This document shows positions 1 to 10,726 of a DNA stretch of 64,000 bases, piece after piece. A program made the position numbers and the translations under genes. Under the pieces are notes generated by a model that had not been told where the DNA came from, searched no databases, and saw only the letters and a program-made list of their open reading frames with translations. The stretch is taken from the NCBI GenBank assembly GCA_965213525.1, contig OZ243889.1:2976001-3040000 (forward strand). The letters are read 5' to 3'. Source of the stretch: G965213525 sp965213525. GTDB taxonomy: Bacteria > Actinomycetota > Acidimicrobiia > Acidimicrobiales > Poriferisodalaceae. Positions within the stretch are counted from its first letter, which is position 1; each line of letters starts with the position of its first letter.

Positions 1-2474
<2,474 letters not shown>

Positions 2475-2488
2475 GGAGGGACGACGAG

Positions 2489-3949
2489 ATGGGTGAGACG
2501 ACCGGCTTCTTGAAGTGGGACCGCCAGACACCGACCCGCCGGCCGGTGCCGGTGCGGATCCTCGACTGGCGAGAGGTCTATGAGCCCTTCGATGCCGACG
2601 CCCTGGCTCGCCAGGCCGGGCGGTGCATGGACTGCGGGATCCCGTTCTGCAACGACGGCTGCCCGCTCGGCAACCTGATCCCCGATTGGAACGATCTCGT
2701 CTACCGCGACGACTGGCGTGAGGCGATCGAGCGCCTGCACGCCACCAACAACTTCCCCGAGTTCACCGGGCGACTCTGCCCGGCCCCGTGCGAGGCGGCC
2801 TGCGTCCTTGGCATCAACGCCGACCCGGTCACCATCAAGCAGGTCGAGCTCGAGATCATCGACCGGGCCTGGGCCGAGGGGTGGGTCGAGCCGGTCCTGG
2901 CGACCCGCTCGACGGACAAGCGGGTGGCGGTCGTCGGATCGGGACCGGCCGGGCTCGCCGTCGCCCAGCAGCTCACCCGGGCCGGCCACGGCGTCGCCGT
3001 GCTCGAACGTGACGACCGCATCGGCGGGCTGCTGCGCTACGGCATCCCCGAGTTCAAGATGGAGAAGCGCCACCTCGAGCGCCGCCTCGATCAGATGCGG
3101 GCTGAGGGCACGGTGTTCCGCACGGGCGTCGACGTCGGGGCCGACGTCACCGCCGACCAGCTGCGAGACGAGTTCGACGCCATCGTGCTGGCCGGCGGGG
3201 CGACGACCCGGCGTGACCTGCCGATCCCCGGCCGTGAGCTCGGCGGCATCCACCAGGCCATGGACTACCTGCCCCAGGCAAACCGGGTGCAAGAGGGCGA
3301 CGCCGTCGAGCCCGAGATCGACGCACGAGGGTGCCGGGTCGTCATCATCGGTGGCGGTGACACCGGCGCCGACTGCCTCGGCACCGCCCACCGTCAGGGT
3401 GCCGAGTCGGTGCACCAGTTCGAGATCATGCCCCGCCCGCCCGACGAGCGGGCCGAGGACAACCCCTGGCCGCAGTGGTCGTTCGTGCACCGCACCAGCT
3501 CGGCGCACGAGGAGGGTGGCGAGCGGGTGTTCTCGGTCAACACCGTCGAGTTCCTGCCCGACGACGACGGCAACGTGCGGGGCCTGGTGTACGAACAGGT
3601 CGAGCGCATCGTCGGTGACGACGGCCGCTTCAGCTTCGAACCGGTCGACGGCACCCGCCAGGAGTTGCCCTGTGAGCGGGTGTTCCTGGCGCTGGGGTTC
3701 ACCGGCACCGAGAAGACCGCGCCGGGGACCTTCGGGTGCGAGCTCGACGCCCGGGGCAACGTCGCCCGCGACGACAGGTGGATGTCCTCGGTGGACGGCG
3801 TGTTCGTCGCCGGTGACCAGGGTCGTGGGCAGAGCCTCATCGTCTGGGCCATCGCCGAGGGCCGGGCGTGTGCGTCGGCAGTGGATGAGTGGCTGATGGG
3901 TGACACCGCCCTGCCCCACCCGGTGCGCCCCACCGACCGGCCCTTCTAG
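2489..3949 (+). CDS. gltD: Glutamate synthase small subunit
   Basis: Beta subunit of glutamate synthase (486 aa, normal length). It carries electrons from NADPH through FAD and 4Fe-4S clusters to the GltB FMN. The N-terminal cluster cysteines are visible at C46, C49, C54, C58 and again at C97, C101, C105; a GxGxxG FAD fold starts near residue 149 and a second Rossmann GGGDTG motif, for NADPH, lies near residue 290. The ATG is preceded by GAGGAGGG ending 8 bases upstream, which fixes the start. It lies 14 bases behind gltB in the same operon. Confidence 0.97.
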   Translation: MGETTGFLKWDRQTPTRRPVPVRILDWREVYEPFDADALARQAGRCMDCGIPFCNDGCPLGNLIPDWNDLVYRDDWREAIERLHATNNFPEFTGRLCPAPCEAACVLGINADPVTIKQVELEIIDRAWAEGWVEPVLATRSTDKRVAVVGSGPAGLAVAQQLTRAGHGVAVLERDDRIGGLLRYGIPEFKMEKRHLERRLDQMRAEGTVFRTGVDVGADVTADQLRDEFDAIVLAGGATTRRDLPIPGRELGGIHQAMDYLPQANRVQEGDAVEPEIDARGCRVVIIGGGDTGADCLGTAHRQGAESVHQFEIMPRPPDERAEDNPWPQWSFVHRTSSAHEEGGERVFSVNTVEFLPDDDGNVRGLVYEQVERIVGDDGRFSFEPVDGTRQELPCERVFLALGFTGTEKTAPGTFGCELDARGNVARDDRWMSSVDGVFVAGDQGRGQSLIVWAIAEGRACASAVDEWLMGDTALPHPVRPTDRPF

Positions 3950-4008
3950 GGTCGGTCCACCGTCGTCGGCGTGTCGGCGGTGGGCGGCACCTGTGCGACG
4001 CTGCTGCG

Positions 4009-5526
4009 ATGTCGATCGTGCGGCACAACCCGATCGCCGTGCGTGCCGAGACCGATGATGACCGGGTCGCGTGGCTGGAGCTGTTCTTCGACCTCATCTA
4101 CGTCGCCGCCCTCGTCCAGCTGGGCAGCCAGCTCTCCGCCGAGCTGAGCTGGGCCGGGGCTGGTCGCTTCGCCGCCCTGTTCGTGGTGCTGTGGTGGACG
4201 TGGACCGGAACCACGGTGCACATCAACCGCGTGCGAGTCGACGACATCGTCCACCGTCTGTTGGTGGTGGCGCAGATGTTCACCGTCGGCATCCTGGCGT
4301 TGGTGGCCATCGGCGAGCCGTCGGTGCGCGACCTGTGGCTGCCGGTCACCTACGCCGCGGCGCAGGCGGTGCTGGTGGCCATGTACCTGCGGGCGGCGGT
4401 CGCCCTCGACCAGGCGCGCCGCACCTGGCTCGGATTCGCCGCCATCTACGGCACCGGTGCCACGCTCTGGCTGGCCTCGCTCGTCCTCGCCACACCGCTG
4501 CGGTACTGGGTGTGGGGCCTGGCGGTGGTCATCGAGCTGATCGCCCCGATCGTGCTCACGCGACGTGTCGACGCCCCGCCCACCAACGAGGAGCACTTCC
4601 GGGAGCGCTACGCCCTGTTCACCATCATCGTGATCGGCGAGGCCTTCCTCAAGACCCTCACCGAGCTGGCGGGCCGTGAGCTCACCCCCGACGTCGTGGT
4701 GCTCAGCGCGGTGACCTTCGTCATCACCGTGGCGCTCTGGTGGACCTACTTCGACGACATCGCCGATGCGCCCATCACCGACGACCACCTCGGGCGCCTG
4801 ACCCGCTGGGTGCCGGTGCGCGCCGTGTGGATCTACGCCCACCTGCCGCTCACGCTGGCCATCACGGCGTTCGGGGTGGCGACGACCAAGGTCGTCGGCG
4901 TCGACGGCCTCGACGCGGTGCTGGGCGCCCCCGAGGTCCGTCTGCTCGTCGCCTCGGTCGTGCTTACCCTGCTGGCGGTCGTCGCCATCGAGGTGGCCAC
5001 CACCCGTCCGCACTTCGCGGTACCACTCGCCCTGCAGCTCGGCCTGCGCCTCGCGGCGGCGGTGGCGGTCCTGGTGGTCGGGTGGGCGGGCGCCGGTTGG
5101 ACGGTGCTCACCCTGGCCTCTGCGATCGCGGCGATCGTGGTGGTCCAGCTGGCGGTCGAGATGGCGATGGCTCGTGTCGCCGACGGTGACGTCGCCGCCG
5201 AGGTCGAACGACAGGTCGAAGGGTCGGCGGGCACGTGTGAGCACCTGGAGGCGGCAGAGCCGCGGCCCCTCGAGGGCGACAGGTGCGCCGAGTGCGTGGC
5301 CCAGGGGACGTCGTGGAGCCAGCTGCGGATGTGCGCGACGTGCGGCGCGGTGGGGTGCTGTGACGATTCGTCGGAACGACACGCCCGCGCTCACCACGAG
5401 GAGTCCGGGCATCCCGTCGTCGTGACGCTCGAACCGGGCGAGCGGTGGGCTGCCTGCCTCGTCGACGACGTGATCGCCCCCGAGTGGCCCGCCGGCGTGG
5501 CCGACGAGTCGGCGATCCGGGGATGA
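4009..5526 (+). CDS. LtrA-like membrane protein fused to a UBP-type zinc finger
   Basis: 505 aa. Residues 1 to about 390 are a polytopic membrane protein of the low-temperature-requirement A (LtrA) family: the opening W-LELFFDLIYVAAL motif and about a dozen hydrophobic segments are typical. Residues about 408-490 are different: a Cys/His-rich module with CEHL, CAEC, CATCG, CC and HARAHH-x-SGHP patterns, which is the ubiquitin-protease-type (UBP) zinc finger arrangement also found in actinobacteria that lack ubiquitin. LtrA itself has no established biochemical function. The gene starts 59 bases after gltD; the ATG gives the full conserved N terminus. The membrane part is sure at family level, the zinc finger by pattern. 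Confidence 0.85.
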   Translation: MSIVRHNPIAVRAETDDDRVAWLELFFDLIYVAALVQLGSQLSAELSWAGAGRFAALFVVLWWTWTGTTVHINRVRVDDIVHRLLVVAQMFTVGILALVAIGEPSVRDLWLPVTYAAAQAVLVAMYLRAAVALDQARRTWLGFAAIYGTGATLWLASLVLATPLRYWVWGLAVVIELIAPIVLTRRVDAPPTNEEHFRERYALFTIIVIGEAFLKTLTELAGRELTPDVVVLSAVTFVITVALWWTYFDDIADAPITDDHLGRLTRWVPVRAVWIYAHLPLTLAITAFGVATTKVVGVDGLDAVLGAPEVRLLVASVVLTLLAVVAIEVATTRPHFAVPLALQLGLRLAAAVAVLVVGWAGAGWTVLTLASAIAAIVVVQLAVEMAMARVADGDVAAEVERQVEGSAGTCEHLEAAEPRPLEGDRCAECVAQGTSWSQLRMCATCGAVGCCDDSSERHARAHHEESGHPVVVTLEPGERWAACLVDDVIAPEWPAGVADESAIRG

Positions 5527-5602
5527 GGACCGAGCACGGGCGGACCGCGGAGGGGAGGGACCAGAGCGCCGGGGACGGGCCACCGAGGACGAGGTCCTCG
5601 AC

Positions 5603-6658
5603 GTGAGCGTCGATGTGGCCGAGGTGCTGGTGTTCGCCGCCGGTGTGGTGCTCGTGCTGTCGACCGTGCTGTCGGCGATCCGCACGATCGTGTTGCCCCA
5701 CGGTCCTGGTTCGAACATCACCAAGTTGCTCTTCCTCGGTGTCCGGCGCGTGTTCGACGTCCGTCAGCACCTGCCGGTCGGTGAGCGCGTGCGTCACGAC
5801 CTGGGGGCGCTGTACCCGCCGTTGACCCTGGTGCTGTTGCCCCTCACCTGGCTGACGATCTCACTGGCCGGCTTCGCCTGCATGTACTGGGCCCTGGGAG
5901 TCAAGAGCGCCCGTGCCGCCTTCGACGTGGCCGGCTCGACCATGTTGACCCTCGAGGCCAGCGGCTACGACGACCTGCCCCGCACCACGCTCAGCTTCGT
6001 GTCCGCTGCCCTGACCATGTCGGTGCTGGCGCTGCTGCTCGTCACCTACCTGCCGTCGATCTATCAGGCCTATTCCTCGCGCGAGCAACAGGTCATGCGC
6101 CTCGGCGTGATGGCAGGTGAGCCCCCGTCGGTGGTGGCCCTGCTCGTGCGTCTCGACCGCATCGGGGGTGTGAACCAGCTCGACGAGCTGTTCGACTCGT
6201 GGCGGCGGTGGTTCGAGGAGGCACGCGAGACCCACACGGCGCTGCCGGCGGTGGTGCTGTTCCGCTCGGCGAGCCCGGAGCGCCAGTGGGTGTCAGCGGC
6301 CACGACGGTCCTCGATGCGGCTGCGCTGTGCAACGCCGTTCGATACGACGACGAAGAGCTCGCCCACGCCAGCCTCTGCATCAGGGCCGGGTCGATGGCC
6401 CTGACCGACATCGCCGACACCTACGGGCTCGCCACCAGCCACGATCCCCGACCCGATGACCCGATCTCGGTCGACCGGGCCCGCTTCGTCGAGCTGTACG
6501 ACGCCGTCGAAGCGGCCGGCCTCGTGCGGCGCCACGACCGGGAGGCGGCGTGGAGGGCGTGGGCGGGCTGGCGGGTCAACTACGACGCATCGGCCGTGGC
6601 GTTGACGACGTTCACCGGCGCAGACCGTCGTCGCCTCGACCCGGCCCGCGAGCGCTGA
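5603..6658 (+). CDS. Membrane protein with potassium-channel-like pore
   Basis: 351 aa from a GTG start. There are hydrophobic segments at about residues 5-30, 70-100 and 125-155. Between the second and third, a short amphipathic stretch ends in TLEASGYDDLP, which resembles the pore helix and TxGYGD selectivity filter of two-TM potassium channels but does not match it exactly. A soluble, mostly helical domain of about 190 residues follows. It may be a divergent ion channel; no biochemical role can be assigned from sequence. The start has only a weak ribosome site, and an alternative start nearby is possible. It runs in the same direction as the LtrA gene, 76 bases downstream. Confidence 0.6.
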   Translation: MSVDVAEVLVFAAGVVLVLSTVLSAIRTIVLPHGPGSNITKLLFLGVRRVFDVRQHLPVGERVRHDLGALYPPLTLVLLPLTWLTISLAGFACMYWALGVKSARAAFDVAGSTMLTLEASGYDDLPRTTLSFVSAALTMSVLALLLVTYLPSIYQAYSSREQQVMRLGVMAGEPPSVVALLVRLDRIGGVNQLDELFDSWRRWFEEARETHTALPAVVLFRSASPERQWVSAATTVLDAAALCNAVRYDDEELAHASLCIRAGSMALTDIADTYGLATSHDPRPDDPISVDRARFVELYDAVEAAGLVRRHDREAAWRAWAGWRVNYDASAVALTTFTGADRRRLDPARER

Positions 6659-6699
6659 GCTGCGGGCGAGCACCGCACCGGATCTGAGCGGAGTCTCGA

Positions 6700-8067
6700 C
6701 TAGGCCGAGATGCTCTCGCCGAGTCCGTGGGCGAGGCCGCTCAGTGACTCGGCCGCCTCGGCGACCGACCCGGCGGCCCCTCGCAGCTCCATCGTCACCG
6801 ATCCGAGCTCCTTGGACGCCACCGCCATCTGGGCGACCTCGTCGTTGGCCGACATCACCTGCTCGGTGATGCCGGCGAAGGCCGCAGCCGCCGAGCGGGT
6901 GTGCCCCGTCGTCTCGGACACGGTGACCTCGGTGCGCTGGACGGCCTCGACGACGCGGCCCACCGCAGCTGACGTCGAGCGGATCAGCTCGGTGACGTCG
7001 CCCACCGCGTGTTCGGTCGACTCCGACAGGCCCTTGACCTCGTCGGCGACCACCGCGAAGCCGCGGCCCGCCTCGCCGGCCCGGGCCGCTTCGATGGCGG
7101 CGTTGAGGGCCAACAGGTTGGTGCGCGAAGCGATGTCGCTGATCATGCGGATGATCTGCTCGATCTGGGTGGCGAGCTCGGCCAGGCCATGGACCTCGGT
7201 CGTGACGACGTCGAGCACCTCGGCGGTGCTCTCGCTGCCGTCGGCGGCTTGGCGGACGGTGTCGGCGCCCTCGGCGGCCTGGTCGGCCATCGCCTGGGTG
7301 GCGTTCGCCAGGCGCTCGCTCACGTTGGCGAGGTCGTGCGCCTGGTCGTTCATCACCTCGGTGCTGGCCAGGGTCTGCTCGGCGCTGGCTGCCAGGTCCG
7401 AGCTCTGGGCGGTGAGCTGCTCGGCGGTGCCTCGCACGTTGTCGACCACTCCGACGAGGTCGGCCTCACGGGCCTCGGTGATGGCCTCGGTGGCCAGGGC
7501 CATGTCGAAGGTGATCATCCGCTGGAGGGCGCCCATGACCTCGGCGGTCTCGGCCGGCCCGGCGCCGGCGGCGCGCACCGCCCCGGCGATGCCGTCCACG
7601 ACGAAGCGGTACTGGCCGTAGTAGCGGCTGGCGCTCAGCCCGACCCGGTCGTGGACCTGGCCGTTGCGGACCCGCCCGGCCACGTGGTCATCGTCGACGA
7701 CGCCGGTGAACAGGCTGCGCACGTACCCCTCGAGCAGGGGGCGCTGGCGGGCGACGCTCGAGTGCTCGTCCAGGATGCCGTTGACGTCTGAGGCGAGGAG
7801 GTGGTCATAGAACGCTTGGGAGATGGCGCCGACGACTGCGTCGGCGTCGTCGGCCCATGCGGCCAGCACGCCGACGGTGTGGGCATCGACGCCGCAGTAG
7901 GTGGCGGTGTCGGCCATCGCAGGGTCACCGATCGAGACGGTGCCGACGGTCGCCGGGCGGACGGGGCGGGGCTCGACGATCACACCGGCGCCGACGTCCG
8001 AGCCGAGGTCGGGGTCTGGCACGGGCCCCGCACTGGGGCGGCCCACCATGCGATCCATCAGTCCCAT
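6700..8067 (-). CDS. Soluble globin-coupled methyl-accepting transducer
   Basis: 455 aa, no membrane segment. Residues about 55-205 form a protoglobin-type sensor domain; H139 in GQVHDRVGL occupies the place of the proximal heme histidine of globin-coupled sensors such as HemAT. The rest is a coiled-coil methyl-accepting signalling domain whose conserved hairpin tip (RTNLLALNAAIEAARAGE) lies near residue 320-345. It therefore probably senses oxygen or another heme ligand and signals to CheA or to a related kinase; no che genes are in the window. The ATG at 8067 is preferred over an upstream in-frame codon at 8133 because GGAGAG lies 4 bases before it. Confidence 0.88.
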   Translation of the reverse strand: MGLMDRMVGRPSAGPVPDPDLGSDVGAGVIVEPRPVRPATVGTVSIGDPAMADTATYCGVDAHTVGVLAAWADDADAVVGAISQAFYDHLLASDVNGILDEHSSVARQRPLLEGYVRSLFTGVVDDDHVAGRVRNGQVHDRVGLSASRYYGQYRFVVDGIAGAVRAAGAGPAETAEVMGALQRMITFDMALATEAITEAREADLVGVVDNVRGTAEQLTAQSSDLAASAEQTLASTEVMNDQAHDLANVSERLANATQAMADQAAEGADTVRQAADGSESTAEVLDVVTTEVHGLAELATQIEQIIRMISDIASRTNLLALNAAIEAARAGEAGRGFAVVADEVKGLSESTEHAVGDVTELIRSTSAAVGRVVEAVQRTEVTVSETTGHTRSAAAAFAGITEQVMSANDEVAQMAVASKELGSVTMELRGAAGSVAEAAESLSGLAHGLGESISA

Positions 8068-8222
8068 GCGTCTCTCCAGTTGCGTCGAACCCCACGGCCC
8101 GGGCGGGCCTCGCACCCTCGTCGGCGCCGCCACGGCGTGGTCAAGCGAGTGCCGGTGACGCCACGTCGGCGTCGTGGGGGCCCGGGGGTGGATGGTCAGC
8201 CCGGGTCCGCCAGGCTGTCGGG

Positions 8223-8729
8223 ATGGCGATCCATCGTCCCCGTCCGCACCCCGAGGTCCCAGGTCCCGGCCAGGAGTCGGTGTGGGACTACCCCCGGCCT
8301 CCGGTGGCTGACCCCACCGACGCCCACGTCGTGGTCCGAGCCGGCGGCCGCGTGCTGGCTGACACCCGGCGGGCGGTGCGGGTGCTCGAGACGTCGCACC
8401 CGCCGACCTACTACCTGCCGCCCGACGACGTCGACCGGTCCTTGATCGCCGACGCCGGCCCCGGCTCGGTCTGTGAGTGGAAGGGCCAGGCCAGCTACGG
8501 CCACGTCGTCGTCGGGGACCTCCGTCGCGATCGGGCCGTGTGGTGGTACCCCGATCCCACCGAGGCGTTCGCCACGATCGCCGAGCACATCTCCTGCTAC
8601 CCGGCGCTGCTCGATTGCACCGTCGACGGGGTGGCGGTCAGGCCCCAGGCGGGTGGCTTCTACGGGGGCTGGGTCACCGACGACGTCGTCGGGCCGTTCA
8701 AGGGCGAGCCCGGCACCCTCGGCTGGTGA
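8223..8729 (+). CDS. DUF427 family protein
   Basis: 168 aa with one DUF427 module: the W-DYPRPP opening, the SxPPTYYLPPxDV segment, C-EWKGxASY and the closing GGFYGGW motif are all visible. The family is common in actinobacteria and has no proven enzymatic role. The ATG at 8223 gives the family-typical N terminus; a clear ribosome site is absent. The gene is divergent from the globin transducer (155-base gap) and its stop codon overlaps a possible upstream start of the next gene. Confidence 0.85.
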   Translation: MAIHRPRPHPEVPGPGQESVWDYPRPPVADPTDAHVVVRAGGRVLADTRRAVRVLETSHPPTYYLPPDDVDRSLIADAGPGSVCEWKGQASYGHVVVGDLRRDRAVWWYPDPTEAFATIAEHISCYPALLDCTVDGVAVRPQAGGFYGGWVTDDVVGPFKGEPGTLGW

Positions 8730-8830
8730 TGCCCAACCCCATGCCGGCCGGCGAGCGGGGCGGTCGGCCAGCCGGGCCGGTCGGGCTGCCGGGTCGGGAA
8801 TGCCGCTGCGGTGCGCTGGGTTCGACGCTC

Positions 8831-9517
8831 ATGCCCGACGCGCCCCACGCCCTCCCGCCCCGGCGGACCGTACGGTGGCGACGCCGGTCAGCGTGGCGGC
8901 CCTGGCGCCCGTCACCGCGCCTCGTCGGTGGTCTGGCCGTGGTGGCGGTCGTATCGGCGGCGTGCGGGTCGAGCGGTGACCAGACCGAGACCGCCGTACC
9001 GGCCACCCCGGCGCCGTTGGTCGCAGCCCCGGTCACCGACGGCTCGAGCAGCCCAGGCGACGCCGATGGCCCGTCCGTGGCCCGGCCCGACGTGCCAGGC
9101 GTGCCCGACGTGTCCGAGCTCGACTTCGTGGCCCCCACCGTCGCCGGGTCGACGCTGGCCGGTGCCGAGCTCGCCGGCACCGACACGATCGCCTGGTTCT
9201 GGGCGCCGTGGTGACTGACGTGTCGTCGGGAAGCTCCCGACGTGGCTGCGGTCGCAGCCACCTACCAGGGCCGGGTCAACGTCGTGGGCGTGGCCAGTCG
9301 GGGAACGACAGAGGAGATGCGTGAGTTCGTCGAGGAGTACGGCGTCGGGGGGTTCACCCACGTCGCCGACGAGGCGAACGAGGTGTGGCCCCGCTTCGGG
9401 GTGAGCACCCAGCCGGCGTTCGCCCTCATCGACGACGACGGCACGGTCGAGCTGGTGGTGGGCGCCCTGGGCGAGTCGGGTCTCGCCGCAGCCGCCGAGG
9501 AGCTGCTGGCCAGCTGA
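8831..9517 (+). CDS. Thioredoxin-like lipoprotein (DsbF/MPT53 type), candidate selenoprotein
   Basis: 228 aa if the TGA at 9212-9214 is read as selenocysteine (residue 128). The N terminus has arginines, a hydrophobic stretch and the lipobox VSAAC (C45), then a Pro/Ala/Ser linker and a thioredoxin fold. The redox motif reads FWAPW-[TGA]-LTC, where relatives such as mycobacterial DsbF have WCxxC, so TGA sits exactly on the first catalytic cysteine and C131 is the second. The frame continues without change into the conserved REAPDVAAV and the cis-proline loop STQPAF (P195). A perfect hairpin follows the TGA. Expected role: thiol-disulfide exchange outside the membrane. A nonsense mutation or base-call error is the alternative. 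Confidence 0.75.
9224..9242 (+). promoter_or_regulatory. Candidate bacterial SECIS hairpin
   Basis: CGTCGGG-AAGCT-CCCGACG, a perfect 7-bp stem, or 8 bp if the loop A-U pair closes, leaving AGC as apical loop. It begins 9 bases after the TGA at 9212, so the apical loop lies about 17 bases downstream of the stop and has a G among its first two bases when the A-U pair forms. Distance, position inside the coding region and loop G agree with the general bacterial SECIS model bound by SelB. Confidence 0.6.
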
Positions 9518-9531
9518 ACACTAGGGTCGGC

Positions 9532-10653
9532 GTGGTGCTGAGCCCTGCCGACGACTACCCGCTGCACCAGAGCGCAGCGCCCATCGCCCATCCCGTCAGC
9601 GGCGACCTGAACCACTACGACCGCTACTTCTTCAACGGCTACGACGCCGACGCCTCGCTGTTCTTCGCCGCCGCCCTCGGCGTCTACCCCAACCGCCAGG
9701 TCATCGACGGGGCGTTCTCGGTCGTGCGCGACGGGGTGCAGCGATCCGTCCTCGCCTCGGGGCGCCTCCCCCTCGATCGTCGCCAGACGACGGTGGGACC
9801 GGTCACCATCGAGGTGGTCGAGCCGTTGCGCACCCTGCGCCTCGTCGTCGACGACCCCGCATCGGGCCTCGGGTGCGACCTGGTGTTCGAGGCCCGCAGC
9901 GCGGCCTGGGAGGAGCCGCGGTTCACCCGCCACCAGCACGGCACCCGGCTGATCATGGACTACACCCGCCTCACCCAGTGGGGACGTTGGCGGGGCTCGG
10001 TCGAGGTCGACGGCGAGCGGATCGACGTGTCCCCAGACCGGTTCTGGGGGTCACGGGACCGCTCGTGGGGCGTGCGTCGGGTCGGTGAACCCGAGGCCGG
10101 GATGCCGGGCGGGGCGCCGCAGTTCCACTGGCTCTGGGCGCCGCTGAACCTGCCTGAGCGGGCGCTGCACCTGGCGATCAACGAGCTCGCCGATGGCACC
10201 CGGTGGTACGAATCCGGTGTCGTGCTCGACGACGTCGGCGACGGTGCGACCTGGGGGACCGACGCCGCGGGCGAGGCCGTGCGGGCGGTCGACGTCGAGG
10301 TGGCCTGGCAGCCCGGCACCCGCTGGATCCGCTCGGCCACCCTGCGGTGGCAGCCCTGGGCCGCCGAGGCGTTCACCGTCGAGCTCGAACCCCGCCTCCA
10401 CTTCTTGATGCACGGCCTCGGGTACCTGCACCCCGAGGCCGGTCACGGGCACTGGCGCGGCGACGAGGCGGTGCACCGTGACGTCGAGGTGCTTGCCGAC
10501 GTCGACCCGTCCCGGCTGGAGAACCTCCACGTCCAGACCCTGGTGGGCGTGGCTGCGTCGACCGGTGAGCGGGGCGTCGGCGTGCTCGAGCAGCTCGTCA
10601 TCGGCCCCCACCTCCCGACCGGGCTCACCGGGATCACCGATCCGGCCGCCTGA
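9532..10653 (+). CDS. CrtC/AttH-like lipocalin-fold protein of unknown role
   Basis: About 373 aa from GTG 9532 (GTG 9535 is equally possible; no ribosome site is evident). The sequence is rich in Trp, Arg and Gly with alternating beta-strand patterns, and segments such as DRFWGSRDRSWGVR and W-WAPLNLPERALHLAINE resemble the carotenoid hydratase (CrtC)/AttH-like two-lipocalin family that is common as uncharacterised genes in actinobacteria. No catalytic residues can be named. The longer open frame extending upstream to 9385 would overlap the thioredoxin-like gene and was not used. Confidence 0.55.
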   Translation: MVLSPADDYPLHQSAAPIAHPVSGDLNHYDRYFFNGYDADASLFFAAALGVYPNRQVIDGAFSVVRDGVQRSVLASGRLPLDRRQTTVGPVTIEVVEPLRTLRLVVDDPASGLGCDLVFEARSAAWEEPRFTRHQHGTRLIMDYTRLTQWGRWRGSVEVDGERIDVSPDRFWGSRDRSWGVRRVGEPEAGMPGGAPQFHWLWAPLNLPERALHLAINELADGTRWYESGVVLDDVGDGATWGTDAAGEAVRAVDVEVAWQPGTRWIRSATLRWQPWAAEAFTVELEPRLHFLMHGLGYLHPEAGHGHWRGDEAVHRDVEVLADVDPSRLENLHVQTLVGVAASTGERGVGVLEQLVIGPHLPTGLTGITDPAA

Positions 10654-10670
10654 CCGCTCCCCCCGCCGGC

Positions 10671-10700
10671 GCCCCCGAGGGGGCCTCGCGCCCCGGGGGC
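10671..10700. terminator. GC-rich inverted repeats between convergent genes
   Basis: GCCCCCGAGGGGGC followed by GCGCCCCGGGGGC gives alternative, mutually exclusive hairpins in the 73-base gap between the convergent lipocalin-fold and parA-like genes. No T-tract is present, as is common for actinobacterial terminators. Confidence 0.4.
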
Positions 10701-10726
10701 CTAGCGCACCGATCGGCTCCCCGGGC

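Noticed and set aside
3946..5724. 592-codon open frame on the minus strand opposite the LtrA gene
   Set aside because: Low-complexity His/Arg/Gly/Asp translation typical of the antisense of GC-rich genes; the plus-strand gene has clear domains.
8729..8830. ATG at 8729 overlapping the DUF427 stop as start of the thioredoxin-like lipoprotein
   Set aside because: It would add 34 residues before an already long basic N-region of a lipoprotein signal; ATG 8831 gives a normal signal peptide. Coupling cannot be excluded.
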